From Motacilla alba alba (lineage: Eukaryota; Chordata; Aves; Passeriformes; Motacillidae): DNA of 64,000 bases. The notes beneath the pieces were generated by a model. That model did no database searches. It was not told the origin of the DNA and saw only the letters and a list, made by a program, of their open reading frames with translations. How positions within the stretch are numbered: the stretch's first letter is position 1; each line of letters opens with the position of its first letter. Shown here one piece after another: positions 37,750 to 51,313 of this stretch. The stretch spans positions 27,053,129 through 27,117,128 of the forward strand of contig NC_052016.1 of NCBI RefSeq assembly GCF_015832195.1, written 5' to 3'. Both the position numbers and the translations under genes were made by a program.

Positions 37750-40189
37750 ACTGAAGTGTTTTCTTTGAGGCCTATTCTAGGCAATTCCTTCATCCCATCA
37801 AATAGAGAGAAAAATGCAAACCTCAGAGTATAATTTACAAAGACAGACTCTTGAATCCTTCTCTAAGCTCTTTTGCTTGAAGCCTATAATTGTATTCTCT
37901 AGAAAGCCAAACTGATTTTGTTCACCCTGGAGAGCATTGTGTTGTAAAAAATCAAATCAGCAGTTGATAATGGGAATAAATTTCTTTACCTGATGTAGAA
38001 GAGATTTATACTATGTAATGTATGTGATTACTATGAAATTATGTATTTATAATATGGGAATTCAGAGCCTTCAATGAGACACTTTCATTACAGTTTTTCC
38101 AGACTCTCTCAATTGTTTTGGAGAAGGTATTGGACACGTTACTCTTTTAGCCAGGGTCCCAGCATCACTGAAAGAAACAGACTGTAATTAAATGGAAATG
38201 TGTACCCCTTTTTGTCATCACTGAGGACCCTGGGGTGGTGTTGGGGATTCTGCACCAGCTTGTCTTTACAAACTCATAGAGGAAAGCCTGATGGATATGT
38301 AAAACACATGACCTAGTGAACTGAACTGGTCTATTATCCGGATACACCAGTGATTTCCTATGTGGCAACATTTGCATGTAATTACACCTCTCTTAATTGG
38401 TACTATGGTTTCTCACCTTCATACATCTCTGAGAAGGACAGGGAAACACTCTAACCTCTACAAGTGTTTGGTGTTATTGATAAAGGCAGAGCCTCTGCAC
38501 TCCTGAGTTATGGGCTCTTCCCTAAGGCCCTGAGCAGTAGGTGATGCTCATATCTCTGTCTGACCAGCACTGCACTGAAGGGTGCTATAGCTCAGTGATG
38601 CACATGGGCACCCTTCTGCATTGAAGGATTAAGTGTTTGCTACAATTTATACAAGTTTTGATCCAAAGAAGCAGAAGTGTGTATGTATAAAACCTGTATT
38701 AGTTTGCAAATTCATGCACACGTGTGTGTTTAAGACAGAGAAGTGATGAATAGCACACCCTTCTTCCTTGGATGACTCTAAGGATTTTCTGTATGATCTT
38801 CTAGAGTGACTGTGAACTTTCACATTTCAGAGTTGGGATTTACATGGTGGTCAGTGGCTTTTACTTCTTAGTCCTCTGGATTTTCTTTTCTCTTTTCATT
38901 AGATGGCAGACCCTCTGTTCTCTTTCCTTTATGTTCACCTACAAATAGCAGGGCTAACAGCCAGAAATTGCCTGAAACTGACTTGGGTCTTCCTGAACTA
39001 GTAAAAAAAAACCCCAATGTATTGGCTAATCACCACTAAAGTATATTTTTTTTTGCCATTCTTTGAGGCCTAAAAGTAAGCTGACTCCTCAGCACAGGAT
39101 ATTTCTCCTAGCACATAAACTTCTTACTTGATCTTAGCTCTGACCAATTTGGTGTGACAGATATTTTTTGTAGGGAAAAACCCTGGCTTCCTGGATTTTA
39201 TGAAGTTGGGCCAATTTCATTGAAAATATCTCCCAAAGGAAATTTTTCTCCCTGAATTCTTTCTTTCGGCTATGAATCGTTCACCTCTGGGAGCCCATTT
39301 TCCCCAATGTTGGAAATTCCGGCATCTTTCAAGTTATTTCATGCTTTTGAAAGTAGCAACTCCCCTTACTTCACTCTGCTTCTAGGACTTACCCTGTGAA
39401 ATTCCTGGAGGCTTCCTCCATTGTGTCATTGTTGTCCTGTCACAAGGGAGTTCTCAGCTGCTGTGTTATCCTGCTTTGAGTTATTATGTGCTTTCCAGTA
39501 TGAACTGGTTTGTGTCTCAGGGAAATAGTACAAGACCTCTAGAGAAAAGAGTAACCTGCTCAAGGCATGCTGCCAAAGTCAGTTGCCTTTATTTCCAAAT
39601 AAATAAGAAAAGGAAAAAAAACAAACCCAAAGCCACTGTGGAGAAACCACAAGCCAGTCAGTTCTGAACTGTGTGAGAAAGAGAACTACAATTTCAGAGG
39701 GGGATGGAGTAACACCCTGACTACTGATTGCAGCTTCTTTCAGCATGGGAGGAAGGTGTTACTTGTCATTCAATCATATGTGACAACTGGAAAATATATG
39801 TTGCAATATCAACTATTTTGTGATGAAAAACTTGTGACTGAATAATATCTCCTGGTGATACAAGCCAGGTACCAAGAAGTTCCCTTTATGTATTTGTGCT
39901 CTGAGGTCAACATGTTTGGGTTTTTTCATCCTTGAACTTCTTTACCACTTTCAGTACTGACAGATATATTTTTCTGCTCAAATCTTTGTCCTCCTACAGC
40001 CTTTTCCCACAATATGCCTTTCCTCCTCTCCATTCCTCCTCTTCCGTGGCCTTACCTCTTGCTCTCCTCTGGAATCTCAACAGCCCTTCACCCGCATCCA
40101 CTTCATGATATCCTAGTATTGGAGCATCTCAGACCTCTATGACAGTACATTTCAAATTACTTTCCCACTTCTGCCTCTCTCCCTAATGT

Positions 40190-40223
40190 CTGCCTTTCTA
40201 GATACTCTGCCTTTCTAGCTACT
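40190..40223 (+). repeat. Tandem duplication, 2 x 17 bp
   Basis: ctgcctttctagatact is followed directly by ctgcctttctagctact, with one base of difference. It lies inside the pyrimidine-rich stretch. Confidence 0.88.
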
Positions 40224-43200
40224 ATTTGCAGTCACTTCATTGTGGCAAAAAACCTGTTCCTTATTCATAATCCTCACCCATGCTCTTTAGATGCATTACC
40301 TTGATGTTTCCCCTCCCTTTAACTCTACACCTTCAGGACACTGCTAAATCCTAATCCCCATTCTTTTACAACTAAAATTTGCCTTTCTACTCCCTACTCC
40401 CCACTCTACTTCCAAAACCCACTGTTTCAGTCTGGTGTTTCTCAGAGTAAGGTTTTGTTTAAGCAATACTTTTTTTCTAGAAACATAGAACAATGTGATT
40501 GGTGTGACTCTTGTGGAACCCCAAAAGAACCTTCGGATTACTAATTAGGAGGAAATTGTAATAAAATAAAATATAAAACAGAAAACTGTTTTATTTGAAC
40601 ACAAATTAAATTTAATCCAGCATTAGAAAAAATCCCACAATGTAATTTTGGAATTCTTCTGTATAACACAGAGTCTTGGAATAGTTATAACCCCATTCCC
40701 AATAATAAACTGTGCAACAGATGGATGCACCATAAGAAAGAATGGGGAAGTTGCTTTTTTTCATTCACACTAGCTCAGTTTGAACTGTGCCCCAAGGCCT
40801 CAGTTCCTACGCCAGCAGATGTGTAGGTCACTGCCAGATAGCTCTGGGTCTGGTTGCTTGTTGCATTGTGCCATATGTCAGCTGCTGTGCCTGTGCAAAA
40901 GCTGATGTAGGCTTTTGCTCTCTCTTAATGCCTCCAAGGTAGTTCTCCCCTTATGCCAACTATGTTTAGCTGCATTTTCACTGTTGAGCTTTGCAAAATT
41001 GAGCTGAAGAGAATGAAAAAAAAAGAAAAAAGAGAGTGGTAGTCAAGTCAAATGGGAAGTAGTAAGCAGCAAGGAAAATATCACTGTCTCCTATTATGTA
41101 CAAATGCAGATGAAGGCTCTGAGGCTGCTGTAGAAAAAGGAGTGAAATTAATGCCTCGGGATTATGCTAAAGGCCAGCAGTGCAGCATGCCTATGGATGC
41201 TGTTCTGAGCTTCCCAGAGAGACGTATCTCTGATAGTCACCTCTGCTTCGTACTTTCAAGGTCAGTTGTTTGGTCTTGGGATGCGGTTTAAAGCAGAACA
41301 TGAGGCAAGGTTTGCCAGTGAACCAGGTTAAGGTGGGAACTGCGATGTACTTGGCTCTGAAAGGGACTTGAACATTCCTGGGGCTGGGAGATATGACGAA
41401 GAGGGAAAAGCAGCAGTTCACTGAGTCATTACTCCTTGGAAAATGCTTGGTTAGGAGAAGGCAATCCCCACTCTGCTTGCTAATGTGTTGTCAGTGCATT
41501 ATTACAGACTGGGAAACTCAAAAAGGAAATGACTTCTAAAGCTGTGGCTGTGCTCCTCACATGCAATCTGCATTTGCTTTCAGCAGATCTTTTGGATTTA
41601 TTTTTCTACTCTGCCAAAAGGGGGTTTATTTCCCTCATTATGTTTTATGAATTCCTCAAATCCCAGCAAGAATCCCAGCAATAGCCAGGAAATAACAATG
41701 GTCCTGCAACCCACTGATGCAAAAACAGTGAGCTGCATGGCTGTGTGCCCCACGTTGCCCGCAACCCAAAGAAACCAATTCCTGTTCCCACTTATGCAGC
41801 TCTGGCTGCATATCCCCTTTTGTAAACCACACCAGCTCTCTCTTACAACTGCAATTGTTAAGGATATTTCTATTCTTGCAGTCCAAAATAAGTCCTCTAC
41901 CTCCTGCAGATATCCCCTTGCGTAGATCTGTACATCCTCCTCCATTAATTCAGTTTTATTATCTGCATTCATCCACAACTTTCAAAAGCCTGATGGTAAA
42001 CTCACTTTTCCTCCCACCTACTCACACAGCTAGGTGCTCCTAGAGAGGGAAAAATTTAGATTGGCAACTGCTTCCTGAAATGCTTCCTATTATTTTGCTT
42101 ATCTTCGTGCAAGTGTGTTCAGAGCAAATGTTCAGTACGGAGTAGATAATGTAGTTACCGATAATGGATACTTGATGCTGGGGGACTTGCAGTGATTTAC
42201 CTCCATCAAATTAAATCAGAACAGGTGTTGCCAGCTCAGTTCCAAACCAGAAGGTGAGCAGGTGCCACTAAGTTGCATCTGGCAGTGGGAGCAAACAAAT
42301 CTCAGCCAGAGAATTGTTGAATGAGATGGTTTTTAATTTAGGTACACAACCTAAGCAATTAGAAGCAGCTTTTCCAAGGGTTCTTCTGCACACCCCTCTG
42401 AACCTCTTTAAGAAACAGTGGCAGAGGGACACTGCCAGAAAACAGTATTTGGACAAAGCAGCATTGCAAATATTGCCTCTGCCACTTGAGGCATTTTCTC
42501 TCTCTTTAGTAGGGAGACATTAATATGCTTCAAAGTAAGTTTCCTCATGTTGGAAAGGCTGAGGAGGGCAGACCACTGGGGCAGAGAAGGGAGAACACTG
42601 ATAAGTTGCAGTGATTCTCCAAATTGTAGGATGTGGGTCTGTTTCTACACTGCAAACAGCCTCCTGTAAGAATGAAACTTTATTGCAGAAATGGAGCATG
42701 TTACTTAGGAATGCTCTGACACTGTCACAGCCTGTGGGTGGTTCAGGGCTAGATCTGAAATGAGACATGTTTCTTCCTCAGAATACCTTGGGCCATTACT
42801 TTGGTAATGAGCACAGTGTCTCCATATTTGGCTAAAATCAGTGTTCTTGAAAGCATGGATTAAGTCCTCTCCCAGCTGTATGTAAAAACGTTTCTGACTA
42901 AGACTTTTTCAACCAAACAGTGCTCATCCAGGGCAGTAAATCACACAAACAATGTTAATCACTTTTCATCATGTTAATGGCCTTAAATCGCCTCAGAAAT
43001 TGCTTCACTTAATTTTATTTCACTGGGGCTCTGCAAGGGGGTCTAGCTGCAAGTAACCACTCTCAGAATCAAGACTGAATTACTACAAATAACACAGTAA
43101 ACATAAGAAGGCAGATCCTCAGATCATATAAAGCCATGCAGTCCTGCTGATGTCTGTGATGTTCTGGTGATTGATACAAGCAGGGCTGGTTGATACACGT

Positions 43201-43310
43201 AAAGTAAATGGTCTGCAGTTTTAAATGCCTACTGCTAATGGGTCCCATGGTAAAGCAGTGGCTGACTTGTTAGTTTTTCTTTAAAATGGACTCAAGAGGT
43301 ACAATAATGG

Positions 43311-43335
43311 AAAAAAAAAAACAACAACAAAAAAA
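43311..43335 (+). repeat. A-rich simple repeat
   Basis: A run of eleven A is followed by caacaacaa and seven A. There is no retroposon body on the left. Confidence 0.85.
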
Positions 43336-46300
43336 TCAGCTTAGCAAAGCAGTGGCCAGCACAGGTAGCACTGCAGTCAATAGAGTTTAAATTTGCATTT
43401 AGACACAGGTCTTGATTTGTTATCAGTGAGATGCTTGTGCCAGTACTCCAAGGGTCTAGATAAGGCCTGACCCCTACACGAGCCATGTGCTACTCTGGTT
43501 GACCCAAGCTGAGGATATGACCTTCTCTGGTTGGGATCTCACCTGTGTGTCTCTGGTCTCCTGAGAATTAAAGCCTGCAATAACTTCCTTCCTACTTTTC
43601 AGCCCTTTTAAGAGTGAAGAAACATATGGCCTTGAGCACCCTTCCAGTGAAACTGGCACACGAGAAAAATACTGAACCTGGATGGGGATGAGCTTCTTCA
43701 CCCTGTCAGGGTTCTCAAGAATTCCAGTATTTTTTTTGTGTCCAACCAGGGATCAAGGGACCAAAAGGTCCTTTTTAAACTTGGATGAAGATTTCCAAAA
43801 TAAAATCAGGATGGGGCCAAGGTAAATATTTGACTTTAATAATGTTCAGAGAGTTTATTTAGATTGTGACCTTTCAAAGCAGTTGCCTCTTTTTCGTAGA
43901 AAAGGAATGTGGGGTTTTTGCTTGTTTCCTTCAATTAGAAAATAAAACTTTTCACTTTTAAAAATGTCAAAACAGCCATCCTTCATCATTCAATGGTCCT
44001 TTTGCAGTTTTTTTTAAGCTGAGAGACTTGTTAAGATCAAACCATTGCTATCAATCAGCTTCAGTTTTGACAGATGACTGGGTTTTTTTCATTGTATGTG
44101 AAGAGAAAAGAAAATTTTAGTCCAAAAATTCCTGACCACTGCTAGAAATGTTTACCTCAGTTTTGAAAATCTTCTGCCTTACGTAGGTTTCAGCCCAGTT
44201 AAATGTGGCTGCACTGGGCAGTGGAAATGCAGGAAGTGTAATTTTTTTCTTTAGTTCATCTTTAAATGAATACTTTTACCTTTTTCTTTTTCTTTTTTTT
44301 CTCCTTCATCAGTGACCAACATGATTTATAGAATTGCTAAGTGATTTATATTCTGTTTGCATGATTTAGTGTCCTGCATGAATGCAGTTTGGTTGAAAAT
44401 GGCCTAATGAAAAATGGTTTCTTTATAGCATAGATGGAGCTTAATCCATGTTTTCAAAAATCATTCTGATTAAAGCCTTATAAGGATCAGACCAAGACAG
44501 TGTCTGTTGCCAAGGTATCTGCTACAAATATGGTTCCCAGGGAAAAACTTAAAGGCTTTATGTCATGAAAGAAGAAAGACTTTCTGAAAATGTACTTACT
44601 TTCTGAAATATAGTGTTGATGAGAAAACTTCATGGATTTCCAGCTCAGAAAGCAACAAAGCAAGGGATTTAAGGGGAAAACAGGGAAATAAAACCAACCT
44701 GATTAAAAAATTAAGAAAGCTTTCAAAGACCAGCTCACCTGATATTTTATGCCAACACTGATCACTGCCTGTATCCTACTTTTTCAAATTCTATATGCTT
44801 GGCCCTGAAGACAGGATGTGAAGGTCCTGACCACAGTTTCTGGCCAGCTGTCTTTGGATGGGTGTGTGAAATTTTCAAATAACTTTGGGTAAAGGTTTAT
44901 AAAATGGGTTGCACATCCAATGACTTTCTCAGGGGGTGGTGATTAGTGACATTTCATTTAAAATTGCCTCATCTTCATTTGAGTATTTGTTTACACCACT
45001 TCTCTGCTAAATGCCACAAATATTGAATAGTTCCTTGGAGGTGTTTAGGCTTCATGAGGTGAAATGGAGTTAGAGTATTTATGGTTTTCCTTAAGTTGGA
45101 GGCTGTCCTGCAAGGCAGGATTTTCAGACCCAAATATACCCTACACTCAATGAAGATTTTACTCTTTCTTGATAGTGCAAGCCAAAGTTTAAGGACATCT
45201 GAGCAATTGCAGTTCTTCGGCTGGGTCCACTGAGAGCAAGTTTGATGCAGGGGTGTCAGCACACTGCAGTGCTTGATGCTGGCAGGTTTTGTGATCATCC
45301 CCCATGAGCAATGTTCTTTACCTCCTGGCTTCATTTTTGTACAACAACTTGATGATGCAGGTAGTTGGTTTTTTTTTTGTTTGAGTTGTTTTATTGTTTC
45401 ATTGTTTTCAGGTCAAGCACCCACCCAAGGATGTTTTAAATGTGTATCTGATTTTGTAACAGCCAACATAAGCTGTAATTCAACTGATCTCAAATAAACA
45501 ACATTTCTGTGTATAGTGTGATGGCAAAGTAGCAGAAGGCTCTTCTTAAGGGTTGCTGCAGACTGCCAGGAAGCAAAGCTTCCAGAACGTGGCTCTCCAA
45601 AGCAAGAGGAGCAGTATTCCCACAGTATTCCCAGCTTGCAGTGGCTGCCCTGCTGCACCACTTTGGCACAGGCTTTGCAAGCACAGTGCCCATTCTAATG
45701 CCACAGCCTAAATATTCTGCTTTTTTCTGGACTTTGCTGAAGAGAACTACAAGACTCTCCTCCTTTCCCACACCACAGATGAACTTCTGGGCCCACTGAA
45801 CATGGATGTGTTGTTCTGACTGCATATGCCTTTAGAGCTGAACTTATCTGCCTTTATGCATAAGTTAAGAGAGATCCATGTTTCCTGGTGTTTATCAAAC
45901 ATCACTGAGTGTCCAGAAACCACAAAAAAAATGGGCCTCATCTGCTTTACCTCAGAATTTCAAGGTGGAAAACAAGATATAGCAGGGAAAATGTGGAAGA
46001 ATGGTACCTTGTCCTACTGCACCCTTCTGCTGTCCATGTCACAGGAAAGGAAACCTCTGATCAGACTTGCCAGAGTCATGTCACACGTAAGCAGGGTGTG
46101 ACTGCATGTCCAAAGACACCAGAGAAGCAAAACACTGCTCATCCTGCCCAAACCCTGTTACCACTCTGCAAATAAATGCAATGCTCTTGAAGCATTTGTT
46201 GGGGGTCTGCTGCCCAGTAACCCACTCATCTTTAAGTCTTACTTCAGCTCCAGGTAACGAGGGACATTCTTCCATCCTTGGAGCACAGATTTCTTCTCCT

Positions 46301-49300
46301 GCAGCAGTCTGGAGAGGGGGCAGCACTGCCAGCTGCAGAGGGGTGCCCACCTGCCTGCCAGTCATACCTGCTGCTTTTCCAGCCAGCATCTTGCTCACCT
46401 AGCTGCAAATCAGAGTGGTTCTGCCAAAGAGTAATGTGCAGCAGGTAACAGGAATAGACCAAGGCTTCATGATTATTGTATTTTCACAGTCTTATAGCTT
46501 ACTTTGCCACTTGCATCTCTGCAAAGTGATTCAGAGCAAAGCTTGCAGAAACAGTGTTAATTCTGTGCATTTAATGAGGTGGTGGTACAAGTGATTATGC
46601 AGGGTGCAAGTGGTAAAGAGAGGCTGGAGCTTGTATTTGCACTTGGTTTATGTGGCTTTCTATTGTTTTTACAGTCCCTCACCCTACAGCAAATGCAGCT
46701 GGGTGACCCTTGTGCACAGTAAGGGAAAGTCACAGAGTCACAGTCAGACAGTGGAATTACATTAGCAGGTCAGACATCTGACGGATATTTGTGTGGTCAG
46801 GGGAGGACAGTCAGGCGCACAGGTGAGTTTTCCACAGGTAACCAGGATAAGCAACAAATAGGAGGAATTAAGTGTCAAAGAGGGCATTGTCTCCTAAAAT
46901 GGCTAGTGAAAAAAAAAAGACAATGCAGTAAAAGGATTTTAAAGACATTTAGGTATAGGCCGCAGTTCAAAGGAATTCCTTTAGTTAAGTTGCACGCCTG
47001 CTGATCTCTAAGCACATGTTTAGATGTTCTCAGTAAGGATGAACATACCTGCCTCAGTGCTGTCCTGAGGAGAGGATGGGATGATGAAGGAAATGGTGAG
47101 ATTATTTTCCCTGTGCAGCAGAACTTTGATTCACTTTTCACCTTCTTTTTCAACAGTCTGTTTATTTTCATTGAGCACTGGTTTGAATTCTTGTGTTTTG
47201 GCAATAACAGTCATGACCGTTCCTCACTCCTTGTGTTGTTCTCCCCCTCCACTGCCACCTCTGAAGTTAAGTCTGTTTTTTGTACTTTCTGTGTTTGGAA
47301 GTGGGGGAGTGGAGGAGTTGCTGACAGAGGTAGCCAGTGATGGTTGCTAAATGTGTCTGCTTGGTTGGAAGTAAAGAAGCACATAACAAACGTTAAAGGG
47401 AAAAAAATGGATTATTTGTTTTTCTTGGGGGGATTCTACCCTTAAAGTGATGCCCCAGAAATCCATCTGGAATGTTAAATAAAAGGCAAAAGCCCCCCAC
47501 AATTGTGTTAGCAGAGACAAACCTCTCACAGTAAGGGCCTTTGAAAATTAGAACTCAAAAATAATATTCCATAAAGGAAAAATTCTCCTAAGAAAACATA
47601 AAGCAAGGAAATTTATGGCATAATAAGGACTGGTCACAGTGCTTAGGTTGTGTAGGATCTATCAAGCAAAGTGCTGTTGACACAAACCCCTGACTATTTT
47701 CACTGTACAAATACACATGCTCACACTTTATTTTGAGTGGCCTTAGGTTTGCCTTGAGATCACCAACTGAGCTTTTAAATTACCACAGGATGTTCACACT
47801 GCCATGGGCCATGCTAATGGCTTACCAGAAAACTGCTTTTTACATACAGAAATGGATGTGGGAGTGCTTTCTATTTCCCTTTCTGTCTCCTTGAAAGGCA
47901 TCAAGAAAGTTAAGAAAACATTAGGGAGAGGAGCAGCACTAGTCATTATTCTGAAAAAAATATATTTATTTGTTTTTTGGGGTATTTTTCCTATGCTCTT
48001 GAGGTTACCCTATCTGTCTTCTTCTCCCTCCTCCCAACTGATCCTCATTGTCCATTGCTCTACATGTCAGAGCACTTTCTTTAGTAAAGAATAATCTTGC
48101 TATGTTGATTTAACACCAGTGAGGCTCTGCCCCATTAAACTCAGTGAGAATTCATTAGTAAGATACAAAGGACATGAGTCTTTCCTTTACAGGCCAGAGG
48201 ATCTGCATGTCCTAAACACAAAGCTGTGAGATGTTCAATGAGTTTACCCAATGTTGACAATTCAGATGTTATGTCAGTGACCAGATAATTGGATTGGCCA
48301 TAACAATCCTCACGTAATGAAGCTTGTCCCAGTGCCCTGAAGTCTTTGAACACAACCTTGTACTGAGTTTTTCTTCTGGATACAGTTCTCTTCTTAATTA
48401 TTTTCTCTCAAGCTTCCATGAAAAGCATTCATGCATTTTCAGAAGGTTGCACAGAATGATGGAAGGCACATAAACCACTTGTCTCAGCCTCCATGTCAGG
48501 TTCCACAACTGGGAGGTAAAGGGGAGAAAGTGCATTCTTTCCTTTCTATTAGCTGGTGCCTCCCATCCATGCCTTTTTAAAAAGACTTGTTAGACTAGAT
48601 TTGACTCTGTTCCATTAAAAATATCTATTGTACATGTTTGATTTTGAGAGAAAATGAAACGGTCTATAAGATATCTGTGCAGTGGCTGCCAATGACTGAG
48701 TATGAAGGGAGAGTCACATCTGCAGGCACACAGATTCTCTTCAGGCTGGAGTGAAATTCGCTCATCAGATGAGCCATAATGATCATGACAGTGGATCTGG
48801 ACACATTCCTACTAAGCAGTGAACTGACACTATTGATGCATTTTGTGTGAGTCATGAACAAGTCTGCAGATTGCAGGGACATTTCATTAAGGACTGAATT
48901 CAATCAGGTGACAGAGCATTTACGAGGCCTACTCTCCATTTCCAACCAGTTGATGACCAATCTGGACCACTGGAATTTGTAAAGTAACAAATACCTGCAT
49001 AGTAATGAACTTAGTGCCCTCAGACCAAAATAAACAAAGGGTATATATGCTAATTGCCTGCAAGTAATGCTATAGTAATTTATTAGTTCCTCAGATTTGC
49101 AAATTAAAACAGACATTCTGGAGAGAAAGACAGATTATCTGTCCACTTCATCATAGCTACTTTTAAGAGCCTTAACCAGGATATTATGGTTGTGCTGTGT
49201 GGAAGACACAATACCCCAGAGTCATAATGACACTTTATATGAAATTAAGTGTACTTCAAACTCTTCTTGTGCATCAGCTCAAATCTGTCATAGAACTTGA

Positions 49301-51286
49301 CGTGGAAACTATCCTGAATAGTAAAATGCCTTCAGTAGTATAAAATTATAGTACCCATTCAACAGCCTTTCAATAGGTCTAAAGAAAAATGTTTTAATCT
49401 ACTTTTTAGTGTTTAAAAATGAGTTGGTTATGCATGGCTTTTTTGTTCATAAATTAAAATCGGTGTGTCCTCATCTGCAGAACTCATAAATGGATCAGAG
49501 ATTTTATAACAAAATAAGAATTTGAACAGTTGATGTCCCAGGGAATATTAAAGTGCTTTAAGAATACTTGTTGGTTATTCAGTGAAATGCATCAATAGTC
49601 TGCCAAATCTGTAAAGAATCAATGCCTCAGCATGAGATTAGGAATATACATATTCTACAAAACATGCAGTGTGTGGTCCTTTGGAGCAGGCATAAAATCT
49701 ATGAACACAATGACTATTGGTCATTAAAGAACCCCAGGAAATTTTAAGTATAAAGATCTTGTAACAGATGGCCTGGGTAAGAAATTCTTACTCATGTCTG
49801 ATATTCATCAGTTGATATAAATCAGCATTGTTGCTGTGGCTTTGGTAAATCAGCAGAGATTTTCATCAAAATGTTACCTGGCCCTGGCTGCCTAAACAGT
49901 CCCCTGTTCTTTTAATTGGATATGTTATTTCTTCTCCCATCCTCTACTGAAAACAGAAAGCAGCTTCCAGTGTCTGCATTTATGGATGATGGGAATCAAG
50001 GAGTGTATCATTTAAATGTCTCCTTATTCCTTGTGGTCATCTCCCATTTTCTTTATGGTGTAGGAATTTGCACAGGAAAAAGTGATACAAATACAAAGGC
50101 ATAATCACCCAAGCTTAAAGCAAGTTGTTTTTCTTTGTGCACCAGCAGGGAAATAGAGGCTTGAAGTGAATGTCAATTTCTACAAAATCACAATGTTGGG
50201 CATTGTAATACTCAGGTATCCTGGGGTATATAATTCAGCAAATTGCAGAGCAATACATAGCCAGGCTTCAAGTCTCACTTACTGCTACTGAAAAATTGTC
50301 ACTCATAAGGAGCTACCTAAGTGCTGGATATTATGCTGGAGTATTTAGGATGTATGGTTAATTTCAAGGTAATAATTATAGACAGTATCTCAGACACTAT
50401 TCCTGATTACTGAGCTCAACTTTTCAATAGCTGGTACATCTCTGATGAAGTGATGCCCAACTACAGAACTGAGAACCATCTGAAGATAAAGCCACCTGCA
50501 CATAATTTGATGCTAAACCATAACTTAGCATTAAAAATATTGCCTTCTGAGGTTCCAGCAGTGTGGTGTCATCTGGAATTGTCTGTCTTCTGCCAGTGCA
50601 GAAGTTCCTAGTTTTTTTTTCCAACACTTCCAAAGGGAAAAATCAACTTAGAGGCATTTCCTACAGCCTAGCTTAGACCTGCTTCACAGCACCAAAGGAG
50701 CTGACCCTTTCACAAGCATATACAAGTTATAGGTTTATGTATGCTTATTCTATTCCTTTTCACTTGGGTTTGTTGGAACCTTGGGGACCCTTCTTCTAAG
50801 GAAGCAGATTCAGATACAGCCATTTAAATCAGTAAGATAATGGACTGATGTTTGCCTCAATATTCTAGACAGGAATTTACAGTTAAATTAATCATAAGTA
50901 ATATCAGTAATATCATCTTAGCACTTCCCATGATAATGAGTTTGCTCACTTTAAATGACTGATCCTGTTATCAAGGCAGCATGTGCAGCTGCAGTGGGTG
51001 CTCCCCATGGTAGGGCCTCTTTTATATGGCCTTTGGTGATTAGGACCAGCACAGTCTCACAAGGGCTGCTTCCAAACAAGCAGAAATGGGAACACAGTGG
51101 TTCCAAAAAATGGAAAACCTGCAAATGCAATCCTGCCAATGTTTGGCAGCAGAAGGGAGGAAAGTTACTACCTTCACTTTATCACATTAACTTTTATACC
51201 TAGTTATTATAAAATGCATCCCAAGAGCTGCATCAGTAGTGCAGAAGTTGCTCATGCCGTTCTTCTCTTCATGTATGACATTGTTA

Positions 51287-51313
51287 GGGCCACTAACAGT
51301 GGGCCACTAACAG
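51287..51313 (+). repeat. Tandem duplication, 14 + 13 bp
   Basis: gggccactaacagt is followed directly by gggccactaacag, identical over 13 bases. Confidence 0.9.

Larger units (their letters stand above)
33413..40189. other. Unique AT-rich sequence
   Basis: No gene is supported. Overlapping frames of up to 139 codons at 35540-36020 are chance frames in GC-richer DNA. A small CpG-containing patch at 36428-36448 reads, on the minus strand, as a strong start context followed by a 15-codon frame (see findings). A15 and T15 runs lie at 37064 and 37735. A G-poor, pyrimidine-rich stretch begins near 40000. Confidence 0.5.

Noticed and set aside
38581..38640. tRNA-like A box (tatagctcagtgatgc)
   Set aside because: No matching B box, anticodon arm or acceptor stem pairing follows. 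The similarity is limited to about 15 bases.
41598..41978. 126-codon minus-strand frame with a hydrophobic stretch
   Set aside because: The leucine-rich part looks membrane-like, but it is an isolated feature of a frame that overlaps a 92-codon plus-strand frame, with no homology that I recognise.
43450..43740. Possible second LTR (attaaagcctgc with flanking GT-rich sequence)
   Set aside because: No TG...CA boundaries, TATA box or target duplication could be placed, and I do not recognise the family.
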